Of a stretch of DNA of 39,430 bases, positions 6,915 to 21,818 are shown one piece after another. Below the pieces are notes generated by a model. It was not told where the DNA came from and searched no databases. It saw only the letters and a program-made list of their open reading frames with translations. Positions within the stretch are counted from its first letter, which is position 1. Every line of letters begins with the position of its first letter. The stretch is from NCBI GenBank assembly GCA_031257115.1, contig JAIRPF010000155.1, forward strand, positions 1-39,430, given 5' to 3'. The stretch comes from Accumulibacter sp. (GTDB lineage Bacteria; Pseudomonadota; Gammaproteobacteria; Burkholderiales; Rhodocyclaceae). The translations under genes and the position numbers were made by a program.

Positions 6915-7445
6915 TATCTCGACCCACGCGAAGCGCTCTGGATGCGCCTGGTCGTTTGTTTGCGGCCGATGAGCGCGTGTGAATTTCTGGTGGGGAATCG
7001 AACGGGGGCGGGCCGCGCGAAATGCCATCGGGCGCAAGGCGCCGCCGTTATCGGTCGGCGCGCGGCGAATCGTCACGCCCAGGCTCGCAAGGTAGGCAAC
7101 GGCGGCATCACAGCGGTCGCCATGACACGATGGCCCATGCGCTCGATGCGGCCAAGTTTCTCGATATCGATAGGCGGCCGATCACCTGGAGCGGCATGTT
7201 CATGACGCTGAACCGGCGTTGCCGGCGGCAGGCCGCGCCACTTCGAAAGTCCGGCGCGCGCCAGTACCCGACCAGCGTGCGCCTGGACAGACCGGGGCGC
7301 GGCCATGGGAGCTTGCGTCCGCTTGCGGCGGCGCGACGCCATGACCGTCAGCGCCCTGGTCGGCGCAATCGTTCGCGGGCCAATCCGCCGCCGGCATGAG
7401 CTTCGATCCGGTCATCGCGCGCACCTTCTCCTATCGGCGCGCAAA
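6915..7445 (-). pseudogene. Decayed IS481-family transposase
   Basis: Reading the minus strand, three frames together give the order of an IS481 transposase. ARAGLSKWRGLPPATPVQR is followed by HEHAAPGDRPPIDIEKLGRI and ERMGHRV. After a gap come LGVTIRRAPTDNGG and then FTRAHRPQTN with ERF. These correspond to the family's RYE--PGDL-HID-KKLGRI, DNG and TRPYRPQTNGKAERF segments, recalled from known members. The central part of the catalytic core is deleted and at least two frameshifts are present, so it is dead. B-type repeat sequence follows at its 3' end. Terminal inverted repeats were not found. Confidence 0.65.
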
Positions 7446-7563
7446 GCCAAGTCGGGCGGTCTTACGGAGGCATCCGGCTGAATCTCCTGAAAACCGGCGG
7501 CCTGGCAACTTCCAGCCCCTCGAATCCCCTCCGAATGAACCTCCGCGACAGCCTGTTGAAACA

Positions 7564-13311
<5,748 letters not shown>

Positions 13312-13436
13312 CTCGAAGCGGTGGCGCGGGCGAAAGGAAAGGCCGTCATTCTACGGCCCGGATCGAAGGCATGGCGCGCGCCGCCGGAAAATGACCCGGA
13401 CGCGCCCTCGGCGCGGAGCGATCCGGCGGAGCCGGT

Positions 13437-14069
13437 TCAGCGGGTCAGCGCGGGAAACAGCTTGATCAGGCCGTCGGATACCACTTCGACGGCGATGGCC
13501 GCGAGGATCAGGCCCATCAGGCGGGTCATCACGTTGATCCCCGTCCGCCCCAGAAAGCGGCCGATCCGGCCCGCGGCGGAAAAAGCCAGCCAGACGGCGA
13601 CGCCGACGAACATCCCGTAACCGACGAGGACGCCCAGTTCCCACGCGTGCCCCGCCTTTTCGGCGTAGATGACCACCGTGGAGATCGACGCCGGGCCGGT
13701 CAGCAGGGGAATGGCCAGCGGCACGACCGCGACGCTGGTGCCGGAATCCGCGCGGTCGGCCCCGGCGTCGACGTCATTGCCGCGCGATTCGGCGAGCTGC
13801 GCGTTCAGCATCTGGAGCGAACTCATGAGCAGCAGCAGCCCGCCGCCGACTTGGAAGGACGCCAGGGAAATACCGAAAAATCCAAGAATCTGCAAGCCGA
13901 GGAGCGCGCTGATGGCGATCACCATGAAAGCGGTGATCGCCGCGACGCGCGCCGTTCTTCTCCGCTGCGCCGGAGTGAAGCCGCGGGTGAAGTGGATGAA
14001 AAACGGAATGATGCCGATCGGATTGACGATGGCGAGCAGGGTAATCAAGGGCTTTATCGGAAATTCCAT
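13437..14069 (-). CDS. marC: MarC-family integral membrane protein
   Basis: A 210-residue inner-membrane protein of the MarC (UPF0056) family. The start at 14069 (MEFPIKPLITLL) removes 39 upstream codons that are not protein-like. The family pattern is seen: NPIGIIPFFIHFTRGFTPAQRRR near the N-terminus, about six hydrophobic segments, PLAIPLLTGPASISTVVIYAE in the middle, and RLMGLILAAIAVEVVSDGL at the end. The biochemical role is unknown: members were once linked to multiple antibiotic resistance, but that link was not upheld for E. coli MarC. It is read in the same direction as uvrA with about 125 bases between them and may share its transcript. No own terminator is seen. Confidence 0.88.
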   Translation of the reverse strand: MEFPIKPLITLLAIVNPIGIIPFFIHFTRGFTPAQRRRTARVAAITAFMVIAISALLGLQILGFFGISLASFQVGGGLLLLMSSLQMLNAQLAESRGNDVDAGADRADSGTSVAVVPLAIPLLTGPASISTVVIYAEKAGHAWELGVLVGYGMFVGVAVWLAFSAAGRIGRFLGRTGINVMTRLMGLILAAIAVEVVSDGLIKLFPALTR

Positions 14070-14159
14070 GACGTGCGCCGCGCGGCTGTATGAGCGAACC
14101 AGTGTACCGTATCGACCCGGTATCCGGTGCCGAACCCATATCCGTTTTTGCTGGAACGC

Positions 14160-14402
14160 GAAATTTCGTTGCGCGGCAATTTTCAATCACGGAGAACACG
14201 GAGAAAATCTTTTCGACCACGGCGGACACAGCGGACACGGCGAGAAACAAGAGCGAAAAATGTCAACCACGACGAGCATGGCGGACGCGGCGAGCATGGC
14301 GGACGCGGTGGGCGCGGTGGGCGCGGCGAAAAGCACCCCCCGTCATTCCCGCGAACGCGGGAATCCAGCGCGTAAACTCCGGCGCGAAGCGCCGCAAGGC
14401 GT
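14160..14402 (+). repeat. Composite repeat C-A, copy without a full B block
   Basis: C-type runs (14180-14330, including three near-identical gcatggcggacgcgg triplet groups) lead into an A palindrome at 14339-14368. A linker with ccggcgcgaagcgccgc (to 14402) follows, which elsewhere precedes the B block. It lies directly upstream of marC on the opposite side of its start. Confidence 0.65.
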
Positions 14403-14479
14403 CCGGCGGTCGAGGAAGAAGCCGGGCGCTTGAACGCGGCAGACCGGACTGGAAAAAAGGAGCGCGGGCATCCCGCCCG

Positions 14480-14526
14480 CCAATTATAACAATAACAAAT
14501 TGATATAATTATATATTATTCATGAT
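14480..14526. other. 47-bp AT-rich segment in GC-rich DNA
   Basis: The sequence from 14480 to 14526 is almost wholly A and T (aattataacaataac, then ttgatataattatatatt). This is sharply unlike its surroundings. It sits between a repeat cluster and the integrative-element remnant at 14.6 kb. It may be a leftover promoter, a recombination junction or part of the lost element; no protein is encoded. Confidence 0.6.
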
Positions 14527-14600
14527 AGCGCGAATCTACCCCCCATAGATCGCCGCATCCAATTCTCACTATGTTTCCATGGTTGTAGCAATTTTCCACT

Positions 14601-14747
14601 GTGGATCACCAAAAGCCGCAGATGTCCAATGCCGAACCGCGTCTTTCCGACACGGGCCTCGTGAAGTTCTTCCGCCTGCTTCGTCTTTCCCGCCGCCTGG
14701 TCGACCTTTCCGGTTCGGAGGAGCCATGTCCGCCCCACATCCCCTGA
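14601..14747 (+). pseudogene. Short 3' gene remnant upstream of the DUF2857-like fragment
   Basis: A 48-codon frame (MSNAEPRLSDTGLVKFFRLL in its middle) ends in TGA at 14745-14747 and overlaps the DUF2857-like start at 14726 by 22 bases. That overlap is typical of an operon in an integrative element. I cannot identify the protein with confidence. It may be the C-terminal end of a ParB-like or other partition gene that usually precedes DUF2857 genes. Confidence 0.35.
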
Positions 14748-14955
14748 ACCAGGCCGTCGTCACCCAGGCGCTGCACGACCTTCGCAATGGACAGTTGCGC
14801 CGGTGTCTTGCGATGGGCTTTGGCGAGCGCGACCTGGAAGCGTTCAAGCAGCCCGTGTTGCTCGCCCTCCTTGCCAACGCGCGTGTGCCCTGGTGTACGG
14901 TCAAGGTTAACCGGGACGTGTTCCAGCGGCTCATGAGCCAGCAACAGGATTTTGA
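14726..14955 (+). pseudogene. Truncated DUF2857-like gene from an integrative conjugative element
   Basis: The ATG at 14726 has GGAGGAGCC directly upstream. It begins a protein (MSAPHPLNQAVVTQALHDL, then LRRCLAMGF, LLALLANARVPWCTVKVN, RLMSQQQ) that I recognise from memory as resembling DUF2857 proteins of PFGI-1/SPI-7-type integrative conjugative elements. Similarity ends near residue 75, where the sequence switches to an unrelated antisense fragment. The frame stays open further but encodes arginine-rich noise. The rest of the element is not in the window. Confidence 0.5.
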
Positions 14956-14956
14956 C

Positions 14957-15222
14957 CGTGATCGGTGGTATGGGCGGATTCACCGGAGGCGTGTTGCCGG
15001 CGGCGAACGTGGCGGCGAGCTGGTTGTTTTGCGTCGTCAGCGTGAAGTCGTAGAGGAGCATCACGCCCTGGGCGACGGTGATCTTCTGGCCTGGAAGTTG
15101 GTGTGGCTCACTTCGCCCATGCCCTGTCCGTTGGCCGTGGTATTGAGGCCGGAGTGGGTGACAAGCGTTCCGGCGTCGATGAGCGTGATCCTGCCGCCCG
15201 CCTCCCGTTTTTCGCCGCGCCC
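14957..15222 (-). pseudogene. Autotransporter passenger-domain fragment with a frameshift
   Basis: On the minus strand one frame gives GGRITLIDAGTLVTHSGLN followed by GQGMGEVSHTNFQ. A second frame continues GQKITVAQGVMLLYDFTL and NNQLAATFAAGNTPPVNPP. Joined, this resembles the end of the repetitive passenger region that precedes the beta-barrel in autotransporters (GQGM-GV-L-YDF-L---N-L-A). Neither a signal peptide nor a barrel is present, so it is a relic of a surface protein gene. Confidence 0.45.
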
Positions 15223-15242
15223 GCCGTGGCGATCCCGATCGA

Positions 15243-15575
15243 TCACGGTTCGAGCGGCGGCAGGCCGTGACGCCGCCGCGCGCGGTCGCAAGCGTCGTCG
15301 CCCATGCCAAGCGGCGCGTAAGGCGCGAAGTCGCGGCAAGGGCCTGGACGCTCCCGGTAGATCGAACAGCGCGCGTTCCGGCCGATTTCGCCCTCCAGCG
15401 CGACGCAGCGCGGCGGCGCGTCGTCCGTGCCGATCATGCGCAACAGCGTCGGCGTCAGCCGAAGAGCCATCGCACCGGGAACGCCCCCCTTTCCGGCGCT
15501 TGCCATATCATCGGGATGGAAGTCGACACGGAACGCGGCGCAGCAGGCTCCGCAACCCAGGCAGGCGTCAGGCAT
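15243..15575 (-). CDS. YkgJ-family cysteine-cluster protein
   Basis: A 110-residue protein of the YkgJ/UPF0153-type cysteine cluster family. Its N-terminus carries CLGCGACCAAF (residues 5-15), the family's CxxCxxCC cluster, proposed to bind zinc or an iron-sulphur centre. The usual later cysteines are present in CVALEG, CSIYRERPGPCRDF and DDACDRARRRHGLPPL. The conserved C-IY--RP--CR-F motif is clear. The molecular function of the family is unknown. The start at 15575 has AGGAA upstream. It stands alone between decayed elements and composite repeats, yet is intact and of normal family length (about 85-120), so it is likely functional. Confidence 0.85.
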   Translation of the reverse strand: MPDACLGCGACCAAFRVDFHPDDMASAGKGGVPGAMALRLTPTLLRMIGTDDAPPRCVALEGEIGRNARCSIYRERPGPCRDFAPYAPLGMGDDACDRARRRHGLPPLEP

Positions 15576-15611
15576 GTGCGATTCCTGAAAACGGTGTGGG
15601 AAAGAGGATAG

Positions 15612-15792
15612 TTAATCACAACGAGGATAGTTAACCACAACGGACACGACGAAAAACAAAGAAAGAATCCGTCATTCCCGCGAACGCTGGAATCCAGGAA
15701 CGTACTTTCCGGCGCGAAGCGCCGCGAGATAAACCTCCCTTCTAAGTGAGGTGTCACGCCGAAGGCGTGACGGAGGGAGTTGGGCGGCTGAC
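15612..15792 (+). repeat. Composite repeat C-A-B, copy at 15.6 kb
   Basis: Modules occur in the same order as at 127-293. A C run (15615-15660, acaacggacacgacgaaa) is followed by an A palindrome with one mismatch (15670-15698) and a linker ggcgcgaagcgccgcg. The B block (15733-15780) follows, with ggtgtcacgccgaaggcg and a ggagggagttgggcggc tail. An IS1016-type end follows after about 10 bases. Confidence 0.75.
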
Positions 15793-15802
15793 AAAAACCT
15801 TA

Positions 15803-16221
15803 GGGGCTGTGGTAGATCAGGAGGATGCCAATCCACGGAAATGAAGCGAAGTCGTTGTAAATCAATAAAGATCATCCAGAAATTACTGGAATATTTCGTA
15901 CTGGAAATCACGGCAAGGTTGGCTGCCGACTTGACCGGTATCCCGCCGGATACAGCGGCGCTGTTCTACAGGGAAATACCGTCAGGTCATCTCTTCCGTC
16001 TGGAAGGGGAAGCCCCTGAATTGTCTGACGGACACATCGAAATGGATGAAAGTCATTTTGGAGGAGAACGCCAAGGCAGACGAGGGCGTGGTGCGGCGGG
16101 AAAAACGGCTGTGCCGGGGATCCTGAAATGGGGCAGCCAAGCCTTTAACCAGGTCGTCAACGACGAAGTTCTGTCAAACATGACCCAAAGCCGGAAAGCG
16201 ATCGCCAATAAACGGTATTGA
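15803..16221 (+). pseudogene. 5' part of an IS1016/IS1595-family insertion sequence
   Basis: The sequence starts with GGGGCTGTGGTAGATCAG (15803), which matches the end of IS1016-type elements. The transposase follows from ATG 15841 (MKRSRCKSIKIIQKLLEYF, then FVLEITARLAADLTGIPPDT, IEMDESHFGGERQGRRGRG, AAGKTAVPGILKWG). The DES catalytic aspartate and the GRRGRGAAGK motif are present. After about 105 residues the reading diverges and stops at 127 residues, well short of the usual length (about 220). The C-terminal catalytic residues and right end are missing. Recognition of the family is firm; the element is inactive. Confidence 0.75.
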
Positions 16222-16417
16222 CGGCATCCGCGCCCGCGCGTTGCTTCTTTCAGCCGCAGGCAATGGGCATGTCCTGGAATTTTCATCGCGGGTGTCCCGC
16301 CCGCTTCGCTCGCTTTTCAGGGGCGTCCCGTTCGCGCTCCGGTTCATGCGTCCATTTGAATCGCTTCGGGCGCATTCCTCGCCGCCTGGGGCGGGACGCT
16401 TCATTCGGTTCAGGATG
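16222..16417. other. Gap between IS fragment and fba terminator
   Basis: About 200 bases contain gcgggtgtcccgcccgct-type inverted sequence and no plausible gene. No promoter was recognised. Confidence 0.5.
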
Positions 16418-16458
16418 AAAAAAGCCGCGACTCTGGAAATTTCCGGGGTCGCGGCTTT
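16418..16458 (-). terminator. Intrinsic terminator after fba
   Basis: On the minus strand AAAGCCGCGAC and GTCGCGGCTTT form an 11-bp stem around a GC/AT mixed loop. The 3' side runs directly into a T tract (CGGCTTTTTT), 16 bases after the fba stop codon. This is a classic rho-independent terminator and marks the end of the gap-pgk-pyk-fba transcription unit. Confidence 0.88.
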
Positions 16459-16473
16459 CGGTTCTCGCGCGGG

Positions 16474-17538
16474 TCAGGCGATGCGTTGCGCCAGTTCTCC
16501 CTTCTTGTAGCGTTCGGCCATTTTTTCCAAGGGGATCGGTTTGATCTTGCTGGCCTTGCCGGCGGCGCCGAAGGCTTCGAGGCGGGCGACGACGATCTTG
16601 CGGGCGGCTTCGCGCGCGGGTTTGAGGTAGTCGCGCGGATCGAATTTCGATGGGTTTTCGGCGAAGTAGCGGCGGATCGCGCCGGTCATCGCCAGGCGGA
16701 TGTCGGTGTCGATGTTGACCTTGCGCACGCCGTGCTTGATGCCGATGACGATTTCTTCGACCGGTACGCCGTAGGTCTCTTTCATGTCGCCGCCGAATTC
16801 GCGGATTTCGGCCAGGAGTTCTTGCGGCACCGAGGACGAGCCGTGCATGACCAGATGGCAGTTGGGGATGCGCGCGTGGATTTCCTTGATGCGGTCGATG
16901 GCCAGGATGTCGCCGGTCGGTTTCTTGGTGAATTTGTACGCGCCGTGCGAGGTGCCGATGGCGATGGCGAGCGCGTCGCATTGCGTCTTTTCCACGAAGT
17001 CGGCGGCCTGTTCGACGTTGGTCAGCAATTGTTCGCGCGTCATCGTGCCCTCGGCGCCGTGACCGTCTTCCTTGTCGCCCTTCATCGTTTCCAGGGAGCC
17101 GAGCACGCCGAGTTCGGCTTCGACGGAAACGCCGATGGCGTGTGAGAATTCGACGACCTTTTGCGTCGTTCCGACGTTGTATTCGTAGGACGCGACGCTC
17201 TTGCCGTCGGCTTGCAGCGAGCCGTCCATCATGACCGAGGTGAAGCCGGAGCGGATCGCGGCCATGCACACGGCGGGCGATTGCCCGTGATCCTGGTGCA
17301 TGACGACGGGGACGTCCGGGTAGGCTTCCAGCGCGGCCAAGATCTGGTGGCGCAGGAAAGGCTCGCCGGCGTATTTGCGGGCGCCGGCCGATGCCTGCAT
17401 GATGACCGGGGCGTCGAGTTCGGCGGCGGCGTCGACGATCGCCCAGACCTGTTCCATGTTGTTGACGTTGAACGCCGGCAGGCCGTAGTCGTTTTCGGCG
17501 GCGTGATCGAGCAGTTGTCTCAGGGATACCAGCGGCAT
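16474..17538 (-). CDS. fba: Class II fructose-1,6-bisphosphate aldolase
   Basis: Zinc-dependent aldolase, 354 residues, cleaving or making fructose-1,6-bisphosphate from the two triose phosphates in the cytoplasm. Family motifs are seen: [19 protein letters not shown] near the N-terminus, [11 protein letters not shown] (zinc ligand His and catalytic Asp region, near residues 79-89), [21 protein letters not shown] (second zinc His) and [19 protein letters not shown]. The sequence belongs to the longer CbbA-type subfamily used in both glycolysis and the Calvin cycle in beta- and gammaproteobacteria. The start at 17538 has AGGAG-type sequence upstream. The gene follows pyk by 90 bases and ends in a strong terminator. 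Confidence 0.96.
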   Translation of the reverse strand: MPLVSLRQLLDHAAENDYGLPAFNVNNMEQVWAIVDAAAELDAPVIMQASAGARKYAGEPFLRHQILAALEAYPDVPVVMHQDHGQSPAVCMAAIRSGFTSVMMDGSLQADGKSVASYEYNVGTTQKVVEFSHAIGVSVEAELGVLGSLETMKGDKEDGHGAEGTMTREQLLTNVEQAADFVEKTQCDALAIAIGTSHGAYKFTKKPTGDILAIDRIKEIHARIPNCHLVMHGSSSVPQELLAEIREFGGDMKETYGVPVEEIVIGIKHGVRKVNIDTDIRLAMTGAIRRYFAENPSKFDPRDYLKPAREAARKIVVARLEAFGAAGKASKIKPIPLEKMAERYKKGELAQRIA

Positions 17539-17628
17539 TGTTTTCTCCTTGTGGGGTTGAATGTGTCGGATGCGTGGGGTGGAATGTCGGTCGCCGCGCG
17601 ATTGAAGCCGTTCTCCGGCGACGCCCGG

Positions 17629-19068
17629 TCAGTGTTTCGCCGGCGGGGGATCGCCGACCCGGACGATGCTGATCGTGTTGGTGCTGCCGACCTGGCCCAT
17701 CCTGTCGCCGTAGGACAGGACGATCAGATCGCCCTTGACGACCACGCCCGCTTCGAGGAGGCGTTCCTCGGCCTTGCTGCGCAGCAGGTCGCGGTCGTTG
17801 TTCATGTCGGGCACGAGCAGGGGGAAGACCTCGCGGAAAAGCGTCATGCGCGACAGGGTCGCCGGCTCTTCCGTCAGGCCGAAGATGGGCAGGCCGCAGT
17901 TGAGGCGGCTCATCCACAGCGCGGTCGCCCCGCTGGTGGTCAATACGGCCACGGCCTTGACGTTGAGGTGATAGGCGGCGAAAAGCGCCGCCACGGAAAT
18001 CGATTGGTCGATGCGGTTGAAGGTGCGGTCGAGGAAACCGCGGTCGAGGTTGACCGGCACGGAACGCTGCGCCTCGCGGCAGATGCGCACCATGGCGTCG
18101 ACGGTTTCCACGGGGAAATCGCCGGCCGCCGTTTCGCCGGACAGCATCACGGCGTCCGTCCCGTCGAGCACGGCGTTGGCCACGTCGGAGACTTCCGCGC
18201 GCGTCGGCGTCGGCGAGTGAGTCATCGATTCCATCATCTGCGTCGCCGTGATCGCCAGCTTGTTCTTTTCGCGCGCCAGGCGAATCATGCGCTTTTGCAG
18301 GGCGGGAACGGCGGCGTCGCCGACTTCGACGGCGAGGTCCCCGCGGGCGACCATCAGCCCGTCGGAAGCGTCGAGGATTTCTTCGAGCGCCTCGACCGCC
18401 TCGACGCGCTCGATCTTGGCGATGGTCAGCGCGCGGCCGCCGGCGGCGAGCATCAACTGGCGCGCCATGTACATGTCGGAGGCGCTCTTGGGGAAGGAGA
18501 CGGCAAGGAAATCGGCGCCGATCGCGGCGGCGGCCTTGATGTCGTCCATGTCCTTGGTGGTCAGCGCCGGGGCCGAGAGGCCGCCGCCCTGGCGGTTGAT
18601 GCCCTTGTTGTCGGAAAGCGTTCCGCCGTGGCGGACGACGGTGAAAACCTCGGAATCCTGGACGCTTTCGACCTCCAGGACGATGAGTCCGTCATCGAGC
18701 AGCAGGATGTTGCCCGGACTCACGTCGCGGGGAAGATTCTTGTAATCGAGTCCGACGCGCTCCCGGTTGCCGAGTTCGCACTTCGCGTCGAGAATGAGAC
18801 GCTGCCCGGCCTCCAGGTGAATCTTGCCTTCCTCGAATTTGCCGATGCGGATCTTCGGCCCTTGCAGGTCGGCGAGGACGCCCACCGGGCGGCCGAGCCT
18901 GTCCGCGATCCGCCGGACTTCCGCCGCGGTTTGCACGTGGTCGTCCGCCTTGCCGTGCGAAAAATTGAGGCGGACGACGTCGACGCCGGCGCGAATCAGG
19001 GTTTCGAGGATATGCGGCGCGCTCGAGGCGGGTCCGAGCGTGGCGACGATCTTGGTAAAGCGGGGCAT
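17629..19068 (-). CDS. pyk: Pyruvate kinase
   Basis: Converts phosphoenolpyruvate and ADP to pyruvate and ATP, the final step of glycolysis; 479 residues, normal for the family. Seen in order: TKIVATLGPASS at the N-terminus, VVRLNFSHG (substrate-binding Arg, Asn, Ser), the B domain with GPKIRIGKF, IAKIERVEAVEAL with the catalytic Lys, LMVARGDLAVEVG, and ITATQMMESMTHSPTPTRAEVSDVANAVLDG. The C-terminal regulatory domain ends with STNTISIVRVG. The start at 19068 (MPRFTKIVATLGPAS) agrees with homologues. It lies between pgk (149 bases upstream) and fba (90 bases downstream), all read together. Allosteric control is typical of the enzyme but cannot be read here. Confidence 0.96.
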   Translation of the reverse strand: MPRFTKIVATLGPASSAPHILETLIRAGVDVVRLNFSHGKADDHVQTAAEVRRIADRLGRPVGVLADLQGPKIRIGKFEEGKIHLEAGQRLILDAKCELGNRERVGLDYKNLPRDVSPGNILLLDDGLIVLEVESVQDSEVFTVVRHGGTLSDNKGINRQGGGLSAPALTTKDMDDIKAAAAIGADFLAVSFPKSASDMYMARQLMLAAGGRALTIAKIERVEAVEALEEILDASDGLMVARGDLAVEVGDAAVPALQKRMIRLAREKNKLAITATQMMESMTHSPTPTRAEVSDVANAVLDGTDAVMLSGETAAGDFPVETVDAMVRICREAQRSVPVNLDRGFLDRTFNRIDQSISVAALFAAYHLNVKAVAVLTTSGATALWMSRLNCGLPIFGLTEEPATLSRMTLFREVFPLLVPDMNNDRDLLRSKAEERLLEAGVVVKGDLIVLSYGDRMGQVGSTNTISIVRVGDPPPAKH

Positions 19069-19174
19069 GACGATCCTTTATGACTGACGGACATCGGCGG
19101 CTTGCTTCGGCGTGGCGGCGAACACCGCCGCCGGATGGCGATTGGCGGCGGCGCTTTTCCACGTTACCTTGGAC

Positions 19175-19203
19175 GCGGCCGGAACGCAACGGGTTCCGGC
19201 CGC
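19175..19203 (-). other. Hairpin in the pgk-pyk gap
   Basis: GCGGCCGGAAC (19175-19185) and GTTCCGGCCGC (19193-19203) form a perfect 11-bp stem with a 7-base loop, 15 bases after the pgk stop. No T tract follows on the minus strand. It is therefore more likely an mRNA-stabilising or attenuating structure than a full terminator, which fits continued transcription into pyk. Confidence 0.6.
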
Positions 19204-19217
19204 GCCGGAACGCGCGT

Positions 19218-20387
19218 TCAGTCTCCGGCGCGCGATTCGAGGATGTCCACGGCGGGCAGGCGCTTGCCTTCCAGGAATTCCAGGAAAGCGCCGCCGGCGG
19301 TCGAGATATAGCCGACCTTGTCCTGTATCCCGAAAACGTTGATGGCCGAAACCGTGTCGCCGCCTCCGGCCAGCGTGAACGCCTTCGATTCCGCGATGGC
19401 CCTGGCCAGTTCCCTGGTGCCGCCCGCGAACGCTTCCATCTCGAATACACCGACCGGGCCGTTCCACACCACCGTGCCGGCCTTGGCGACGATTTCGGCG
19501 AGCGCCCTGGCCGATCGCGGGCCGACGTCGAGGATCATGTCGTCGTCGGCGACCTCGTCGACGCTCTTGACGACGGCCGGCGCCGTGGCGGAAAACTCCT
19601 TGGCGCAGACGACGTCGGTCGGCAGCGGAACCTCGACCTTGGCCATCACGGCCCTGGCCTGTTCGACGAGATCCTTCTCGGCCAGCGACTTGCCGATCTT
19701 CTTGCCGGAAGCGAGCAGGAAAGTGTTGGCGATGCCGCCCCCGACGACCAGCTGGTCGACCCTGGCGGACAGGCTTTCGAGAACCGTCAGCTTGGTCGAG
19801 ACCTTGGAACCGCCGACGATGGCCACCAGCGGCCGGGCCGGGTGGGCCAGCGCCTTGGTCAGGGCTTCGAGTTCGGAGGCCACGCAGGGGCCGGCGCAGG
19901 CGATCCTGGCGTACTTGCCCATGCCGTAGGTGGTGGCCTCGGCGCGGTGCGCGGTGCCGAAGGCGTCCATCACCCAGACGTCGCACAGGGCCGCCATCTT
20001 CCGCGAAAGCTCGTCGGCGCACTTCTTTTCGCCCTTGTTGCAGCGGCTGTTTTCCAGCATCACGATTTCGCCGGGCTTCACCGCGAAACCGCCGTCGACC
20101 CAGTTCCGGACGAGGCGGACGTCCTGGCCGAGCAGTTCGGAGAGACGCCTGGCGACCGGGGCGAGGGAATCTTCCGGCTTGAACTCGCCCTCGGTGGGGC
20201 GGCCGAGGTGGGAAGTCACCATCACCGCCGCGCCCTTTTCCAGCGCGTAGCGGATGCCCGGCAGCGCGGCGCGGATGCGCGTGTCGTCGGTGATGGCCAG
20301 GTTGTCGTCCTGGGGAACGTTCAGGTCGGCGCGGATGAAAACGCGCTTGCCGGCCACGTCGAGATCGGTGAGACGTTTGAAAGTCAT
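19218..20387 (-). CDS. pgk: Phosphoglycerate kinase
   Basis: Transfers phosphate between 1,3-bisphosphoglycerate and ADP; 389 residues, close to the E. coli protein. The start at 20387 ([16 protein letters not shown]) has AAGAGAG upstream and fits homologues; 15 further upstream codons are not conserved in type. Motifs seen: [12 protein letters not shown] (substrate Asp/Asn), [75 protein letters not shown] and the C-terminal GGGDTVSAI nucleotide-binding loop. Gap is 73 bases upstream and separated by a terminator-like hairpin, so gap may be made in excess of pgk. Confidence 0.96.
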   Translation of the reverse strand: MTFKRLTDLDVAGKRVFIRADLNVPQDDNLAITDDTRIRAALPGIRYALEKGAAVMVTSHLGRPTEGEFKPEDSLAPVARRLSELLGQDVRLVRNWVDGGFAVKPGEIVMLENSRCNKGEKKCADELSRKMAALCDVWVMDAFGTAHRAEATTYGMGKYARIACAGPCVASELEALTKALAHPARPLVAIVGGSKVSTKLTVLESLSARVDQLVVGGGIANTFLLASGKKIGKSLAEKDLVEQARAVMAKVEVPLPTDVVCAKEFSATAPAVVKSVDEVADDDMILDVGPRSARALAEIVAKAGTVVWNGPVGVFEMEAFAGGTRELARAIAESKAFTLAGGGDTVSAINVFGIQDKVGYISTAGGAFLEFLEGKRLPAVDILESRAGD

Positions 20388-20421
20388 GGCAAAGCTCTCT
20401 TCTTTCGGGAATCGAAAAGAC

Positions 20422-20450
20422 AAAAAGGGCACCTTGCAGTGCCCTTTCGT
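20422..20450 (-). terminator. Terminator-like hairpin between gap and pgk
   Basis: On the minus strand AAAGGGCAC and GTGCCCTTT (with loop TGCAAG or close) form a 9-bp stem followed by TTGTCTTTT, just after the gap stop codon. Since pgk starts about 35 bases later, it probably acts as a partial terminator or an mRNA end that separates a gap-only transcript from the longer operon message. Confidence 0.65.
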
Positions 20451-20459
20451 CCGGAAATC

Positions 20460-21464
<1,005 letters not shown>

Positions 21465-21512
21465 TCACCTTCCTTGTAAAAAAAACGGATGCCGAACCTC
21501 GCGGCGATACAT

Positions 21513-21597
21513 ACACATGCGGAATGCACATGCGGAAAATTTTCCGGGGATGGCGCGCGTTCCATCGCCAACGCAAAGACGCTCATTATCCGATAAT
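21513..21597. promoter_or_regulatory. Direct repeat and dyad in the gap-pgi intergenic region
   Basis: CACATGCGGAA occurs twice (21514-21524 and 21527-21537), 13 bases apart. The 13-base palindrome ATTATCCGATAAT is at 21585-21597. Both lie in the 357-base gap between the divergent gap and pgi genes. The spacing of the direct repeats is close to one helix turn, as in regulator sites. No known consensus was matched and no convincing -35/-10 pair was found for either gene. Confidence 0.45.
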
Positions 21598-21818
21598 TCG
21601 ATGCGGATTTCCACAGTCGGACGACATTCGGTTTACTCTCCGGGCGAGACCCCGTTCCGCGTCCGTTTCCGGGAGCGCGGCGCGAATTTTTTGTGCGCCG
21701 GGTATCGCGGAACGGCAGGCATTGGGCATAGAATGAACGGGTTCGGGTTCGCCGCCCGCCGGGCTTTTCGACCGATGGGCGGGCGGGCATGAAAAACGGA
21801 TCACCGGAGACGACCAGC

